Below, one piece after another: positions 9,910 to 19,872 of a DNA stretch of 64,000 bases; the first letter of the stretch is position 1; every line of letters starts with the position of its first letter. Location of the stretch: the NCBI GenBank assembly GCA_002025975.1, contig MWOU01000108.1, forward strand, positions 1 through 64,000, written 5' to 3'. Position numbers and translations under genes: made by a program. The notes beneath the pieces were generated by a model. It saw nothing but the letters and a program-made list of their open reading frames with translations. It was not told the DNA's origin and ran no database searches. This DNA comes from Prochlorococcus sp. HOT208_60m_813B04 (GTDB lineage: Bacteria > Cyanobacteriota > Cyanobacteriia > PCC-6307 > Cyanobiaceae).

Positions 9910-9945
9910 TTTAAAAAAATTAATCAAAAAAAATAAAAACAATCC

Positions 9946-10140
9946 ATGTATTTCAAAAGAAAAGAACTAGAGAAATTTAGATGTTTTAAAGGACCACTTA
10001 TAGATGTTAGGAGCCCGAGTGAATATTATAAAGGACACATGCCTAATTCTATTAATATTCCACTATTTGATGATGATGAGAGATCTATAATTGGTACTAT
10101 TTACAAAAAAGAAGGTAGAAAAAAAGGTAGTGGAATATAA
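9946..10140 (+). pseudogene. mnmH: Truncated tRNA 2-selenouridine synthase (MnmH/SelU) N-terminal rhodanese fragment
   Basis: LIDVRSPSEYYKGHMPNSINIPLFDDDERSIIGTIYKKEGRKK matches the MnmH N-terminal rhodanese signature (as remembered); ORF stops at 64 aa, with no catalytic-Cys region or P-loop before the next gene. Confidence 0.7.
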
Positions 10141-10229
10141 ACAGATAACATTGATGTTATTACTATTGATTGAAGACTCACCAGTATCTCAATTAATTTA
10201 TAAAAATTGAGCATTATTATAAATTCTAT

Positions 10230-11462
10230 TTATAAACTTCTCAATGCAACAATTGGATCTAATTTAGAAGCTCTTTTTGCAGGTAAAACGCCAAAGATTA
10301 AACCTATTGATCCTGAAATGATCATAGTGGAAAAAGTAGTTGTAATTCCTACAGATGCAGGGAGAGGGGTTATCAAAGACAAAAGAAAAACTCCTGATAA
10401 TCCCGTTGTTGTTCCAATTAATCCGCCAATTGTAGATAAAATCAATGCCTCAATCAAAAATTGAATTAATATATCTGACTGTTTAGCTCCTATTGCTTTT
10501 CTAAGTCCAATTTCTTCAGTCCTTTCACTTACAGATACAAGCATAATATTCATGATTCCTATGCCTCCAACCACTAAAGATACTGCCCCAATACCAGCCA
10601 ATAAAAACGTTAGCCCACTTGTTATATTGGTTACTATATTCAATGCATCTTCTTGTGATCTAACAGCAAAGTCATCATCTCTGATTATTTTATGTCTTTG
10701 CCTTAATAAGTTAGTAATCTGAAATTTAGCGGCACTAGTTGCATTTTTATTTATAGCTTCAACACTAATGAAGCTTAAACTTACTCCATATGTTGGGTCC
10801 TTCCCCGTAATCCTGTTGACCATGGTGGTTAATGGAATATAAGCATTTTTGTCTTGATTACTTCCAAATACAGCTCCTTTTGGTTTTAATATTCCAACAA
10901 TTTCATAAGTGTGATCTTTAATTCTGATTTTTTTTCCAAGTGATGATGTTTTATCTTTGAAAAATTCGTCTTTAAGATCAGGACCTATTACTACATAACT
11001 TCTTGCACTATTAATATCACTCTTAGATATAAATCTTCCCTTATCAACTTCAAAGCTTCTTACTTCAAGAAATTCAGGAGTAACTCCTGCAATTGATATA
11101 TTTAGACTTTTAGAATTTGACTGCACTATTTCGTTAGCAGAAATTTGAGGCGCAACTTTTTTAACTGTTGGGACTTGATTTCTTATTGCTAGTGCATCTT
11201 CTAAAACAAGATTTTTAGGAAATGAAATACCTCTTCTTCTGGTGTCATTATTTCCAGGAACAATGAATAAAACATTTGCACCTAAATTACTTAATTGGTT
11301 TTTAGCTAATGTTTGAGCACCTCTTCCAAGCCCAACAAGTGTAATAACTGATGCATTTCCTATAATTATCCCAAGCATGGTTAACGAACTTCTCAATTTG
11401 TTAGAAACTAAAGTTTTTGTTGCCATGCCTAAGGCTTCTTTTATTGAAATATTCCTAGACAT
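10230..11462 (-). CDS. ABC transporter permease, MacB/FtsX-like family
   Basis: N-terminal TM ALGMATKTLVSNKLRSSLTMLGIIIGNASVI, MacB periplasmic domain, VGGIGIMNIMLVSVSERTEEIGLRKAIGAKQ. Confidence 0.9.
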   Translation of the reverse strand: MSRNISIKEALGMATKTLVSNKLRSSLTMLGIIIGNASVITLVGLGRGAQTLAKNQLSNLGANVLFIVPGNNDTRRRGISFPKNLVLEDALAIRNQVPTVKKVAPQISANEIVQSNSKSLNISIAGVTPEFLEVRSFEVDKGRFISKSDINSARSYVVIGPDLKDEFFKDKTSSLGKKIRIKDHTYEIVGILKPKGAVFGSNQDKNAYIPLTTMVNRITGKDPTYGVSLSFISVEAINKNATSAAKFQITNLLRQRHKIIRDDDFAVRSQEDALNIVTNITSGLTFLLAGIGAVSLVVGGIGIMNIMLVSVSERTEEIGLRKAIGAKQSDILIQFLIEALILSTIGGLIGTTTGLSGVFLLSLITPLPASVGITTTFSTMIISGSIGLIFGVLPAKRASKLDPIVALRSL

Positions 11463-13245
11463 ATTTATATTTATCTAATGCATCATCATCTTCAATTTGC
11501 CCCATGTATATAACACCTTCATTTAGCTGAAGTGTAATAAGGTCACCATTGCTAATTTCATGATCATCCATATTTTCTAAATTACAAATTGTAGAAATCT
11601 TTTTATTATTTTTGTTGAACAAAGCATAAACATCATTTACATTTTGGTTCGTAACAATGCCTGCAATATTTTTACTCAGTGGAATATTTTGCATTAATTC
11701 CTTCGGAACAAATAATATTTCTCCTGGGCAAATTAATGATATATCAAGATCATTTTTAATTATTCTGGCTTTACCTGTAACACCTATTTCCCCTATTGAA
11801 ATTCCTCTTGATACAATCTTTCTTACTAAACCGACTTTTATTAAATCTGTAGAGCCGCTAATTCCAGTTAATGTACCTGCGGTTTGGACTACTAAATCTC
11901 CTTGATTTAGGATCCCCATCTCCTGTGCAATTTGCATAGCTAAACTAAAAGTTTTTGCTGTTCTTTGATCATTTTTAACTACTATTGGAGTAACTCCCCA
12001 AACAAGTTGCAATCTTCTCGCTACACTTCTCTCTGTAGTAGTTGCCAAGATAGGTGTTGGTGGTCTGAACTTACTTACATTTCGAGCGGTAGAACCTGAT
12101 TTAGTTAAAGGGATTATAGCTCCCGCATCTAGTTGTCTAGCTATATTACTTACTGCTGCACTAATAGCATTTGGGATCGTACTGGGTAAGTGGCTTTCAA
12201 TAGCCTTAAGTGGATAATCCCTTTCAATTCTTCTTGCTATAGTTGCCATAGTTTCAACTGCCTCTACAGGATAATCGCCAACTGCAGTTTCGTTTGAAAG
12301 CATTACAGCATCTGTACCATCAAGAATTGCATTTGCAACATCACTAACTTCGGCCCTAGTTGGTCTTGGGTTAGAAGCCATTGAATCAAGCATTTGAGTC
12401 GCTGTAATTATTGGGATACCTAATGTATTAGCTTTTCTTATTAATTCCTTTTGCAAGAGAGGAACTTCTTCAGCAGGCATTTCTACTCCCAAATCACCTC
12501 TTGCAACCATTACCCCATCACATAAAGGTAATACTGAATCGATCTGATCAATTGCTTCAAATTTTTCTATTTTTGCGACTACAGGAGTTGAATGCCCATT
12601 TTTGTTTATTAAATCTTTTATCTCATTTATATCGGATGGATTTCTTACGAAACTTAGTGCTATCCAATCAACACCTTCAGATAAACCGAATTTTAAATCA
12701 ACTTTATCTTTTTTAGTTAAAGCTTTTACTGATAATTGAACATCTGGAAAATTAACACCTTTATTGTTTGAAAGAACCCCTCCTACAGTTATGATGCACT
12801 CCAAAGTATTAGCATTTTTATCAACTTTTTCTACAATCATTTCTATTTTTCCATCATCTAAAAGTATTCTTTTACCTTCGCTAACTTCTTGAGAAAGTTT
12901 GTCGTAGGTCACATTTGCAATAGTATCTGTACATTCGACTTTATTTGATGTCAGTGTGAATTTATCGCCTTTTTTAACTTTTACTGGCCCATCCTTAAAA
13001 CGCCCTAATCGTATTTTAGGTCCTTGAAGATCTTGCAATATTCCAATATCTATATCTAACTTTTTTGATACTTCCCTTATGGTTTTTATTCTCTCAGCAT
13101 GATCATTATGATCTCCATGTGAGAAATTTAATCTGAATGTTGTTACTCCAGCTTTAATTAAATTTGTAATTATCTCTTCAGATTGAGTTGCAGGGCCAAT
13201 AGTTGCTACTATTTTTGTTCTTCTTTTTAAATCAATATTCGACAT
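11455..13245 (-). CDS. pyk: Pyruvate kinase
   Basis: TKIVATIGPATQ, FRLNFSHG, GVMVARGDLGVEMP, ITATQMLDSM; C-terminal PEP-utilizer-like domain. Confidence 0.97.
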   Translation of the reverse strand: MSNIDLKRRTKIVATIGPATQSEEIITNLIKAGVTTFRLNFSHGDHNDHAERIKTIREVSKKLDIDIGILQDLQGPKIRLGRFKDGPVKVKKGDKFTLTSNKVECTDTIANVTYDKLSQEVSEGKRILLDDGKIEMIVEKVDKNANTLECIITVGGVLSNNKGVNFPDVQLSVKALTKKDKVDLKFGLSEGVDWIALSFVRNPSDINEIKDLINKNGHSTPVVAKIEKFEAIDQIDSVLPLCDGVMVARGDLGVEMPAEEVPLLQKELIRKANTLGIPIITATQMLDSMASNPRPTRAEVSDVANAILDGTDAVMLSNETAVGDYPVEAVETMATIARRIERDYPLKAIESHLPSTIPNAISAAVSNIARQLDAGAIIPLTKSGSTARNVSKFRPPTPILATTTERSVARRLQLVWGVTPIVVKNDQRTAKTFSLAMQIAQEMGILNQGDLVVQTAGTLTGISGSTDLIKVGLVRKIVSRGISIGEIGVTGKARIIKNDLDISLICPGEILFVPKELMQNIPLSKNIAGIVTNQNVNDVYALFNKNNKKISTICNLENMDDHEISNGDLITLQLNEGVIYMGQIEDDDALDKYKYV

Positions 13246-13306
13246 ATATAGATAATATTGCTAGATATAAATAAATTTACCATACCCAAAGTTAGTTATT
13301 TAAGTC

Positions 13307-13636
13307 ATGGATTTTAAAACTTATCAGAAAAAAGCTAGAGAAACAGCACAATATCCTGATTTAGGCTCAAATAATATTTATCCAACTCTTGGTTTAGTTG
13401 GAGAGGCTGGTGAGGTGGCAGAAAAAGTGAAAAAGGTTATAAGAGATAAAAATGGAATATTTGATAACGAATCAAAATTAGGTATTAAAAAAGAGTTAGG
13501 AGATGTTTTGTGGTACATTTCAAATCTTTGTACAGAATTAAATTTCAATTTAGAGGATGTTGCATTACAAAACCTTGAAAAATTAAGATTAAGAGCTGCT
13601 AAAGGGAAGATAAGAGGTTCTGGAGATGATAGATAA
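13307..13636 (+). CDS. MazG-like nucleotide pyrophosphohydrolase
   Basis: GLVGEAGEVAEKVKK...KKELGDVLWYISNL (EExxE/ExxD MazG motif). Confidence 0.85.
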   Translation: MDFKTYQKKARETAQYPDLGSNNIYPTLGLVGEAGEVAEKVKKVIRDKNGIFDNESKLGIKKELGDVLWYISNLCTELNFNLEDVALQNLEKLRLRAAKGKIRGSGDDR

Positions 13637-13638
13637 GT

Positions 13639-13917
13639 TCAGCTATAACCTAAGCTTGCATACTGGAGATTTGTAATTAAATTTTGTATAACATTTAAAA
13701 GTAAAAAAGCTAATAAGGATGAAATATCAAATCCACCTATTGGAGGGATAATTCCTCTAAAAATGTTTAAATAAGGATCTGTGATAGAAGTTAATGCAGA
13801 TAAAATACCGTTACTCCAATCAATACCTGGAAACCATGTAAGTAATATTCTTATTATCAATATGAAAGAGTAAATTGATAAAGTTTGGCCCAGAACTGCA
13901 AAAATCTCAGATAACAT
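13639..13917 (-). CDS. YggT family membrane protein
   Basis: LIIRILLTWFPGIDW...DPYLNIFRGIIPPIGGFDISSLLAFLLLN. Confidence 0.88.
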   Translation of the reverse strand: MLSEIFAVLGQTLSIYSFILIIRILLTWFPGIDWSNGILSALTSITDPYLNIFRGIIPPIGGFDISSLLAFLLLNVIQNLITNLQYASLGYS

Positions 13918-13955
13918 TATCTTGTTGTAATTTAATATATCCTAACATTTACTTA

Positions 13956-14507
13956 TTATTGCTGCTTATTATTACTGCTTCCTATATTTGAGAGATATTC
14001 ATTACTTACAGCAAAAGTTTGAAAAAACTTTTCTGATAATGATAACCAATATGATCTACCATCTTTTTGCTTTCGTTTGACGATAAATTTCTTTTCTAAT
14101 AATTCTTTAATATGATCATAAGCACCTGAACCTCTAAGAACTATAAGATCCGATTGTAGTATCTTTTTTTTGATCGCAATAGTAGCTAATGTCCTTAATT
14201 CGGATGTTTTCAAATCAGAAGGAAGTAAATCATCGACGAATTCATTAAGACTAGATTTTAGTTCGAGAGAAAAACTGTTATTAACTGCATTTAATTCAAT
14301 AGCTGATTTTGGATTAGAGTATTTATTTTTTAGATCTTTAATTGCATCATTTATTGAGTTTATATCAGAATTAGTGATGTCTGAAAGATCCTTTTTAGTT
14401 ATAGGTCTGCCTTTTAAATATAGAACAGCTTCAACTTTAGTAACTAGATCTATATCAGATATTGGCGTGGTATTTAGATCAGATTGATTGATTTTAATTA
14501 CCGAAAT
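13956..14507 (-). CDS. scpB: Segregation and condensation protein B
   Basis: ORF track begins at an internal TTG (14213); the same frame is open 98 codons further upstream with ScpB N-terminal content (TKVEAVLYLKGRPITKKDLSDIT), reaching ATT at 14507 with a stop at 14525-14523. Confidence 0.8.
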   Translation of the reverse strand: MSVIKINQSDLNTTPISDIDLVTKVEAVLYLKGRPITKKDLSDITNSDINSINDAIKDLKNKYSNPKSAIELNAVNNSFSLELKSSLNEFVDDLLPSDLKTSELRTLATIAIKKKILQSDLIVLRGSGAYDHIKELLEKKFIVKRKQKDGRSYWLSLSEKFFQTFAVSNEYLSNIGSSNNKQQ

Positions 14508-14528
14508 CTTACCTAATTTACCTTAAAT

Positions 14529-16070
14529 TTAATCTGATGCACCAAGGAATAATCTATATGTATCGTTTTGAGTTTCATCCCAAAATTTATAGCCTAGAAT
14601 TTTAACAAATTTATTCCACTCTAAAATCTCATTTTTATAGATTAAAACTCCAATAACAATTTTTCCAACATCAGCTCCATAATTCCTATAGTGAAATACG
14701 CTTATAGACCAATTAGATTTCATATTATTTAAGAAGTTTATTAATGCGCCAGGCCTTTCAGGAAACTCAAATCTGTATAAAAGCTCAACAAAGTTTCTAT
14801 TATCCATTTCTTTGGAATTCTTTGGTAATCTACCACCTACCATATGTCTTAGATGATTTTTAGATAATTCATCATCACTTATGTCAATAAATGAGTACTC
14901 CGAATTTCTAAATACATTTAAAAGATTTTTTTTATCCTTTAATCCATAGACTTGTACTCCTACAAAGATCTGGGCATTCTTAGAATTCGACATCCTGTAG
15001 CTAAATTCAGTTAAATTTCTATCATCAAGTAACTTACAAAAATCAATTAAACTTCCAGGACGTTCAGGAATTTCAACAGCCATCATTACTTCTTTACACT
15101 CACCTAGTTCTGCTCTTTCTGCGACAAATCTAAGACGCTCAAAATTCATATTTGCACCACATGCAATTGCAACCATTTTTCTATTTGAATGATTCGAATT
15201 TAAAATATCTTTTTTCATCCCAGCAATTGATAATGCTCCGGCGGGCTCTAATATTGATCTAGTATCCTCAAAAACATCTTTTATAGCTGCACATATTTCA
15301 TCAGTATTAACGGTAATCATCTTATCTATATATTTTCTGCCAATATCAAAAGTATTTTTACCAATTTTTTTAACCGCCACTCCATCAGCAAATTGACCAA
15401 CAGAAGATAATTCCACAATTTTTGATTCTTCCAAAGATTTTGTCATAGCATCTGCATCTTCAGGCTCTACCCCAATTATTTTTACTTCAGGCCATATTTT
15501 TTTAATGTATAAGGATATTCCTGATATCAATCCACCACCACCAACAGCAATATAAATTGCATAGGGTTTTTCCTTTAGTTGCTGTTCAAGTTCAATAGCT
15601 ATAGTTCCTTGACCTGCTATTACATCTGGATCATCAAAAGGATGAATAAAACATAAATTTCTTTCTTTGCTAATCCTTATTGCTTCTTTATAAGTTTCAT
15701 CATAATTATCACCAAATAATATAACTTTTGCTTTTAACTTTTTAACAGCATTAACTTTTACAAGGGGTGTTGTAATAGGCATTAATATTGTCGCTTGGCA
15801 ATTTAGCTTGAGAGCACTAAGAGCAACACCTTGAGCATGATTACCAGCACTTGAAGTAATTACTCCCTGAGAAAGCTGAGAATTGGTGAGTTTACTCATT
15901 TTGTTATAAGCACCTCTTACTTTGAATGAAAATACATCTTGAAGATCTTCTCTTTTTAGAAAAACTTCATTATTAAGATTATTACTTAAATTATGAGCTT
16001 TCTCTAGGGGCGTTTTTTTTGCTACTTCATAGACTTCAGCTTGAAGTATTTTTTCAAAATAATCTTTCAT
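14529..16070 (-). CDS. ilvA: Threonine ammonia-lyase, biosynthetic
   Basis: EDLQDVFSFKVRGAYN, SAGNHAQGVA, AVGGGGLISG; two C-terminal ACT-like repeats (EIPERPGSLIDFC / EFPERPGALINFL). Confidence 0.95.
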   Translation of the reverse strand: MKDYFEKILQAEVYEVAKKTPLEKAHNLSNNLNNEVFLKREDLQDVFSFKVRGAYNKMSKLTNSQLSQGVITSSAGNHAQGVALSALKLNCQATILMPITTPLVKVNAVKKLKAKVILFGDNYDETYKEAIRISKERNLCFIHPFDDPDVIAGQGTIAIELEQQLKEKPYAIYIAVGGGGLISGISLYIKKIWPEVKIIGVEPEDADAMTKSLEESKIVELSSVGQFADGVAVKKIGKNTFDIGRKYIDKMITVNTDEICAAIKDVFEDTRSILEPAGALSIAGMKKDILNSNHSNRKMVAIACGANMNFERLRFVAERAELGECKEVMMAVEIPERPGSLIDFCKLLDDRNLTEFSYRMSNSKNAQIFVGVQVYGLKDKKNLLNVFRNSEYSFIDISDDELSKNHLRHMVGGRLPKNSKEMDNRNFVELLYRFEFPERPGALINFLNNMKSNWSISVFHYRNYGADVGKIVIGVLIYKNEILEWNKFVKILGYKFWDETQNDTYRLFLGASD

Positions 16071-16186
16071 ATATATACTTTTAGCATTAATTATTAATCT
16101 AATAAAACATTACATGATCTATTTAAAAAAAAATACTCATTTTGCACCTCGACGTTTTAGATTAGATAGATACCAATTTTTATTAA

Positions 16187-18076
16187 ATGCTTTTAAGTGA
16201 GTTAAGTCATCCAAATCAACTTCATGGCTTAACAGTTTCACAATTAGAGGAAATTGCTTGTCAAATTAGAGAAAGACACCTTCAAGTAGTATCTACTAGC
16301 GGTGGGCATCTTGGCCCTGGTTTAGGTGTGGTTGAGCTTACATTGGCTTTATATCAAACTCTTGATCTAGATTTCGACAAAGTTGTTTGGGATGTAGGAC
16401 ATCAAGGTTATCCTCATAAATTAATAACAGGACGTTTCAGTCAATTTGATTCCCTTAGACAACAAAATGGAGTAGCTGGATATCTAAAAAGAAGTGAAAG
16501 TAAATTTGATCATTTTGGTGCTGGACATGCAAGCACTTCTATTTCTGCTGCTTTAGGAATGGCAATAGCCAGAGACAGAAAAAGCGAGAATTATAAATGT
16601 GTTGCTGTTATTGGAGATGGAGCATTAACTGGAGGAATGGCATTAGAAGCTATAAATCATGCAGGACACTTACCAAATACTCCTTTAGTTGTTGTATTAA
16701 ATGATAATGATATGTCTATTTCACCACCAGTTGGAGCCCTTTCATCTTACTTAAATAAGGTAAGAGTTAGTCCGCCATTGCAATTTTTATCCGATAGTGT
16801 TCAAGAAAGTGTAAAAAATATTCCCTTAATTGGTAAGGATATACCAGAAGAATTTAAAAATATTAAAGGAAGCGTTAGACGATTGGCTGTGCCTAAGGTT
16901 GGTGCTGTTTTTGAAGAACTTGGATTTACATATATGGGTCCAATTGACGGTCATGATATTGGAAATTTAGTTAATACTTTTAACGCTGCTCATAAACTTA
17001 AAAAGCCTGTACTTGTTCATGTTGTCACAACAAAAGGTAAGGGTTATCCTTATGCAGAAGCTGACCAGGTAGGATATCATGCTCAGTCTGCATTTGATCT
17101 GACTACTGGGAAATCTATTCCATCAAAGAAACCTAAGCCTGTTAGTTATAGTAAAATATTTGGTCAAACCTTATTGAAAATATGTGAACAAGATAGCAAA
17201 GTCGTTGGCATTACAGCTGCAATGGCTACAGGAACTGGTTTAGATATATTGCAAAGAAATATTCCAGACCAATATATCGATGTAGGAATAGCAGAACAAC
17301 ATGCAGTTACTCTTGCGGCAGGAATGTCTTGCGATGGTCTTAAGCCTGTTGTAGCTATTTATAGTACTTTTCTTCAACGTGCTTTTGATCAATTAATTCA
17401 TGATGTAGGGATACAAAATTTACCAGTATCATTCGTACTTGATAGAGCTGGGATAGTTGGAGCTGACGGTCCTACTCACCAAGGTCAGTACGATATCAGT
17501 TATATGAGATCTATACCTAATTTTGTATTGATGGCCCCAAAAGATGAGTCTGAATTACAGAGAATGTTAATAACTTCAATAAACCATAACGGTCCTACAG
17601 CACTAAGGATACCCAGAGGCTCTGGGTTAGGAGTGGCTGTAATGGATGAGGGTTGGGAACCTTTAAATATAGGCGAAGCTGAAATACTTGAAGAGGGAGA
17701 GGATATTTTAATTATTGCTTATGGTTCAATGGTCGCATCAGCTATCGAAACAGCAAAGATATTAAAAAATATGAACATTAATGCATGTCTTATTAATGCA
17801 AGATTTGTGAAACCTCTCGATAAAAATCTTATTATGCCTTTAGCAAGTAGGATCCAAAAAGTTGTAACTATGGAAGAAGGAACCTTAATAGGTGGATTTG
17901 GTTCAGCAATAGTTGAATTATTAAACGATAATGAAATAAATATTCCTGTATACAGAATAGGTATACCTGATGTTTTAGTTGATCATGCTTCACCTGATCA
18001 GAGTAAAGAAAAATTAGGACTTATGCCTGATCAGATGGCAGATAAAATTGTTAAAAAATTTAAGTTAGACAATTAA
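16187..18076 (+). CDS. dxs: 1-deoxy-D-xylulose-5-phosphate synthase
   Basis: [59 protein letters not shown]. Confidence 0.98.
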   Translation: MLLSELSHPNQLHGLTVSQLEEIACQIRERHLQVVSTSGGHLGPGLGVVELTLALYQTLDLDFDKVVWDVGHQGYPHKLITGRFSQFDSLRQQNGVAGYLKRSESKFDHFGAGHASTSISAALGMAIARDRKSENYKCVAVIGDGALTGGMALEAINHAGHLPNTPLVVVLNDNDMSISPPVGALSSYLNKVRVSPPLQFLSDSVQESVKNIPLIGKDIPEEFKNIKGSVRRLAVPKVGAVFEELGFTYMGPIDGHDIGNLVNTFNAAHKLKKPVLVHVVTTKGKGYPYAEADQVGYHAQSAFDLTTGKSIPSKKPKPVSYSKIFGQTLLKICEQDSKVVGITAAMATGTGLDILQRNIPDQYIDVGIAEQHAVTLAAGMSCDGLKPVVAIYSTFLQRAFDQLIHDVGIQNLPVSFVLDRAGIVGADGPTHQGQYDISYMRSIPNFVLMAPKDESELQRMLITSINHNGPTALRIPRGSGLGVAVMDEGWEPLNIGEAEILEEGEDILIIAYGSMVASAIETAKILKNMNINACLINARFVKPLDKNLIMPLASRIQKVVTMEEGTLIGGFGSAIVELLNDNEINIPVYRIGIPDVLVDHASPDQSKEKLGLMPDQMADKIVKKFKLDN

Positions 18077-18095
18077 AAATTTAATAAATAAATTT

Positions 18096-18356
18096 TTATA
18101 AAACACCACGTGAGGCTAATCCTAAGATTGCTCCAATTCCGAAAATATGACCTAGGCAATTAGCACCTACAACTGATGCGTGACTTAAACCACCATAGAA
18201 TTTTGAATTAGGTATTTCAAAACCTTCATTAGGTTTTCTTATTGTTGCTCTAGCAATTGCATAAGCAAAAACATTACAAGCAATCATTACGACGGCACAC
18301 TTTGGGGACCAAGAAAAAGTTGCTGGATCTGCAGCTGCAAATAATGTAGTAAACAT
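18096..18356 (-). CDS. psaK: Photosystem I reaction centre subunit PsaK
   Basis: 86 aa, WSPKCAVVMIACNVFAYAIARATI ... GGLSHASVVGANCLGHIFGIGAILGLA. Confidence 0.9.
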   Translation of the reverse strand: MFTTLFAAADPATFSWSPKCAVVMIACNVFAYAIARATIRKPNEGFEIPNSKFYGGLSHASVVGANCLGHIFGIGAILGLASRGVL

Positions 18357-18423
18357 AAAAATTCGTTATTTTTAATATATTCTCTAATACTTTTACCTAA
18401 AAAACACAAAATTGTAAAAGGTC

Positions 18424-18759
18424 TTAAGAGTTGTTTACTTCTAAGATATTTAACAACTTTATAAATCCAAACAAAATAACAAAATCACTTAGAGTCAGGA
18501 ATGATTCTGCAAAGCCATGCAGGAAGTCAACCTCAACAAGAGTTTTATCATAGTAATTTAGTGTGAAGATAGATACCAATATAGTTATGAATACGAATAA
18601 AACAGTTAAGGAAAATCCTGTTTTTACGAAAATATTAACAGTTTTGATTTTATATAAGTAAAGCAAAAATATTGCGTATGGAATTATAGATACTGAGAAC
18701 AATAATGTGTTATCAATGGAACCTAATTTTTCTATAAATTTAAAAAATAAATCATTCAT
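18424..18759 (-). CDS. DUF3593 family membrane protein
   Basis: Hydrophobic protein with NTLLFSVSIIPYAIFLLYLYK and FAESFLTLSDFVILFGF; paired with a DUF2499-like gene. Confidence 0.7.
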   Translation of the reverse strand: MNDLFFKFIEKLGSIDNTLLFSVSIIPYAIFLLYLYKIKTVNIFVKTGFSLTVLFVFITILVSIFTLNYYDKTLVEVDFLHGFAESFLTLSDFVILFGFIKLLNILEVNNS

Positions 18760-19054
18760 AAGTCTCTTCCTTTTTAAAAATAATGAATGATGCGAGAGCT
18801 AATGTTGAATTACCAATAAATGTGAATATCCCTTGAAGCGTTACTAATCCATACAATACATCTTGATTATCGTAGATATGCCATGTAATAGCGCACATAG
18901 CTCCTATTAAATTTGGAACCATTGCTAAGCTTAACCAAAAATATAAATTATATTTTTTATATGTAGAAATTTTGTATATAACAAAGATGGTAAATATCCA
19001 TTCAATGACTGAAGAGATGTGAATTAACCAGGTTCCAAATGAAAGTTCGTGCAA
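18752..19054 (-). CDS. DUF2499 family membrane protein
   Basis: LSFGTWLIHISSVIEW...WLSLAMVPNLIGAMCAITWHIYDN; 8-nt overlap with the next gene. Confidence 0.75.
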   Translation of the reverse strand: MHELSFGTWLIHISSVIEWIFTIFVIYKISTYKKYNLYFWLSLAMVPNLIGAMCAITWHIYDNQDVLYGLVTLQGIFTFIGNSTLALASFIIFKKEETYE

Positions 19055-19057
19055 AAT

Positions 19058-19594
19058 TTATATTTTTTTCTTTAGTACATTAAGTACTTCTTTGGCATGA
19101 TTTATAGGTAAAACACTTATCCATCTATAAGAAATTTTCCCTTCTGGAGAAATCAAAAAAGTATTTCTATCTGAAAATGGAGGAATCCAAGAACCATATT
19201 TATCGCTAATAATTCCTTCAGGATCGGATAATAAAGTGTAGTTTATAGATTTCTCGCTGCAAAAACTTTCATGAGAATCTTGATTATCAGCACTAATGCC
19301 AACAATTTCGGCATTATATTTTGAAAAATCTTTTTTTAATTCCGAAAAACCTCTAGCTTCAAGAGTGCAACCTGCGGTAAAGTCCTTTGGATAAAAATAC
19401 ATAACAAGCCACTTACCTTGAAAATCATTTAATTCCCAAATATTTTTTGATTTTATGTTTTTATTAAAACCTTCTAATTGAAAGTTTGGAGCAATATCTC
19501 CTACTTCAGGGGCAAAGTCAAAAGCGATTGCTGAATTACAATTAAATAAAAAAATTAAAGATATTAATATACTTACAACTAAATTTCTCATCAA
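19058..19594 (-). CDS. Peroxiredoxin (PrxQ/Bcp type) with signal peptide
   Basis: N-terminal signal sequence; YFYPKDFTAGCTLEARGFSELKKDF peroxidatic Cys motif. Confidence 0.9.
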   Translation of the reverse strand: MMRNLVVSILISLIFLFNCNSAIAFDFAPEVGDIAPNFQLEGFNKNIKSKNIWELNDFQGKWLVMYFYPKDFTAGCTLEARGFSELKKDFSKYNAEIVGISADNQDSHESFCSEKSINYTLLSDPEGIISDKYGSWIPPFSDRNTFLISPEGKISYRWISVLPINHAKEVLNVLKKKI

Positions 19595-19596
19595 AT

Positions 19597-19833
19597 TTAG
19601 AATTTTTTTAAATCAACTCCATTTGATTTAGCAAATTTATCTAAACCTACTTTTTGTATAGACTTTAGTGATTTGGTGCTAATTTTAATATTCACCCATT
19701 TTTTGCCTTCTTCCCACCAAAGTCTCCTTTTTTGGAGATTAACTTGTTGCAATTTTTTTGTACGAATATGTGAGTGACTCACTGCCATCCCGTTATTAGC
19801 TTTTGCACCTGTCAGTTCGCAAACTCTTGACAT
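19597..19833 (-). CDS. rpmB: 50S ribosomal protein L28
   Basis: [27 protein letters not shown]...NLQKRRLW. Confidence 0.97.
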   Translation of the reverse strand: MSRVCELTGAKANNGMAVSHSHIRTKKLQQVNLQKRRLWWEEGKKWVNIKISTKSLKSIQKVGLDKFAKSNGVDLKKF

Positions 19834-19872
19834 ATTTATTGAGTTAACTCTTTAAAAATTCTAACATATTAC

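Noticed and set aside
10207-10464. Plus-strand ORF 85 aa
   Set aside because: Antisense to the MacB-like permease C-terminus.
13956-14213. 85-aa protein starting at TTG 14213
   Set aside because: Truncated ScpB; the upstream frame carries the missing conserved N-terminus.
14170-14487. Plus-strand ORF 105 aa
   Set aside because: Exact antisense of the scpB coding region.
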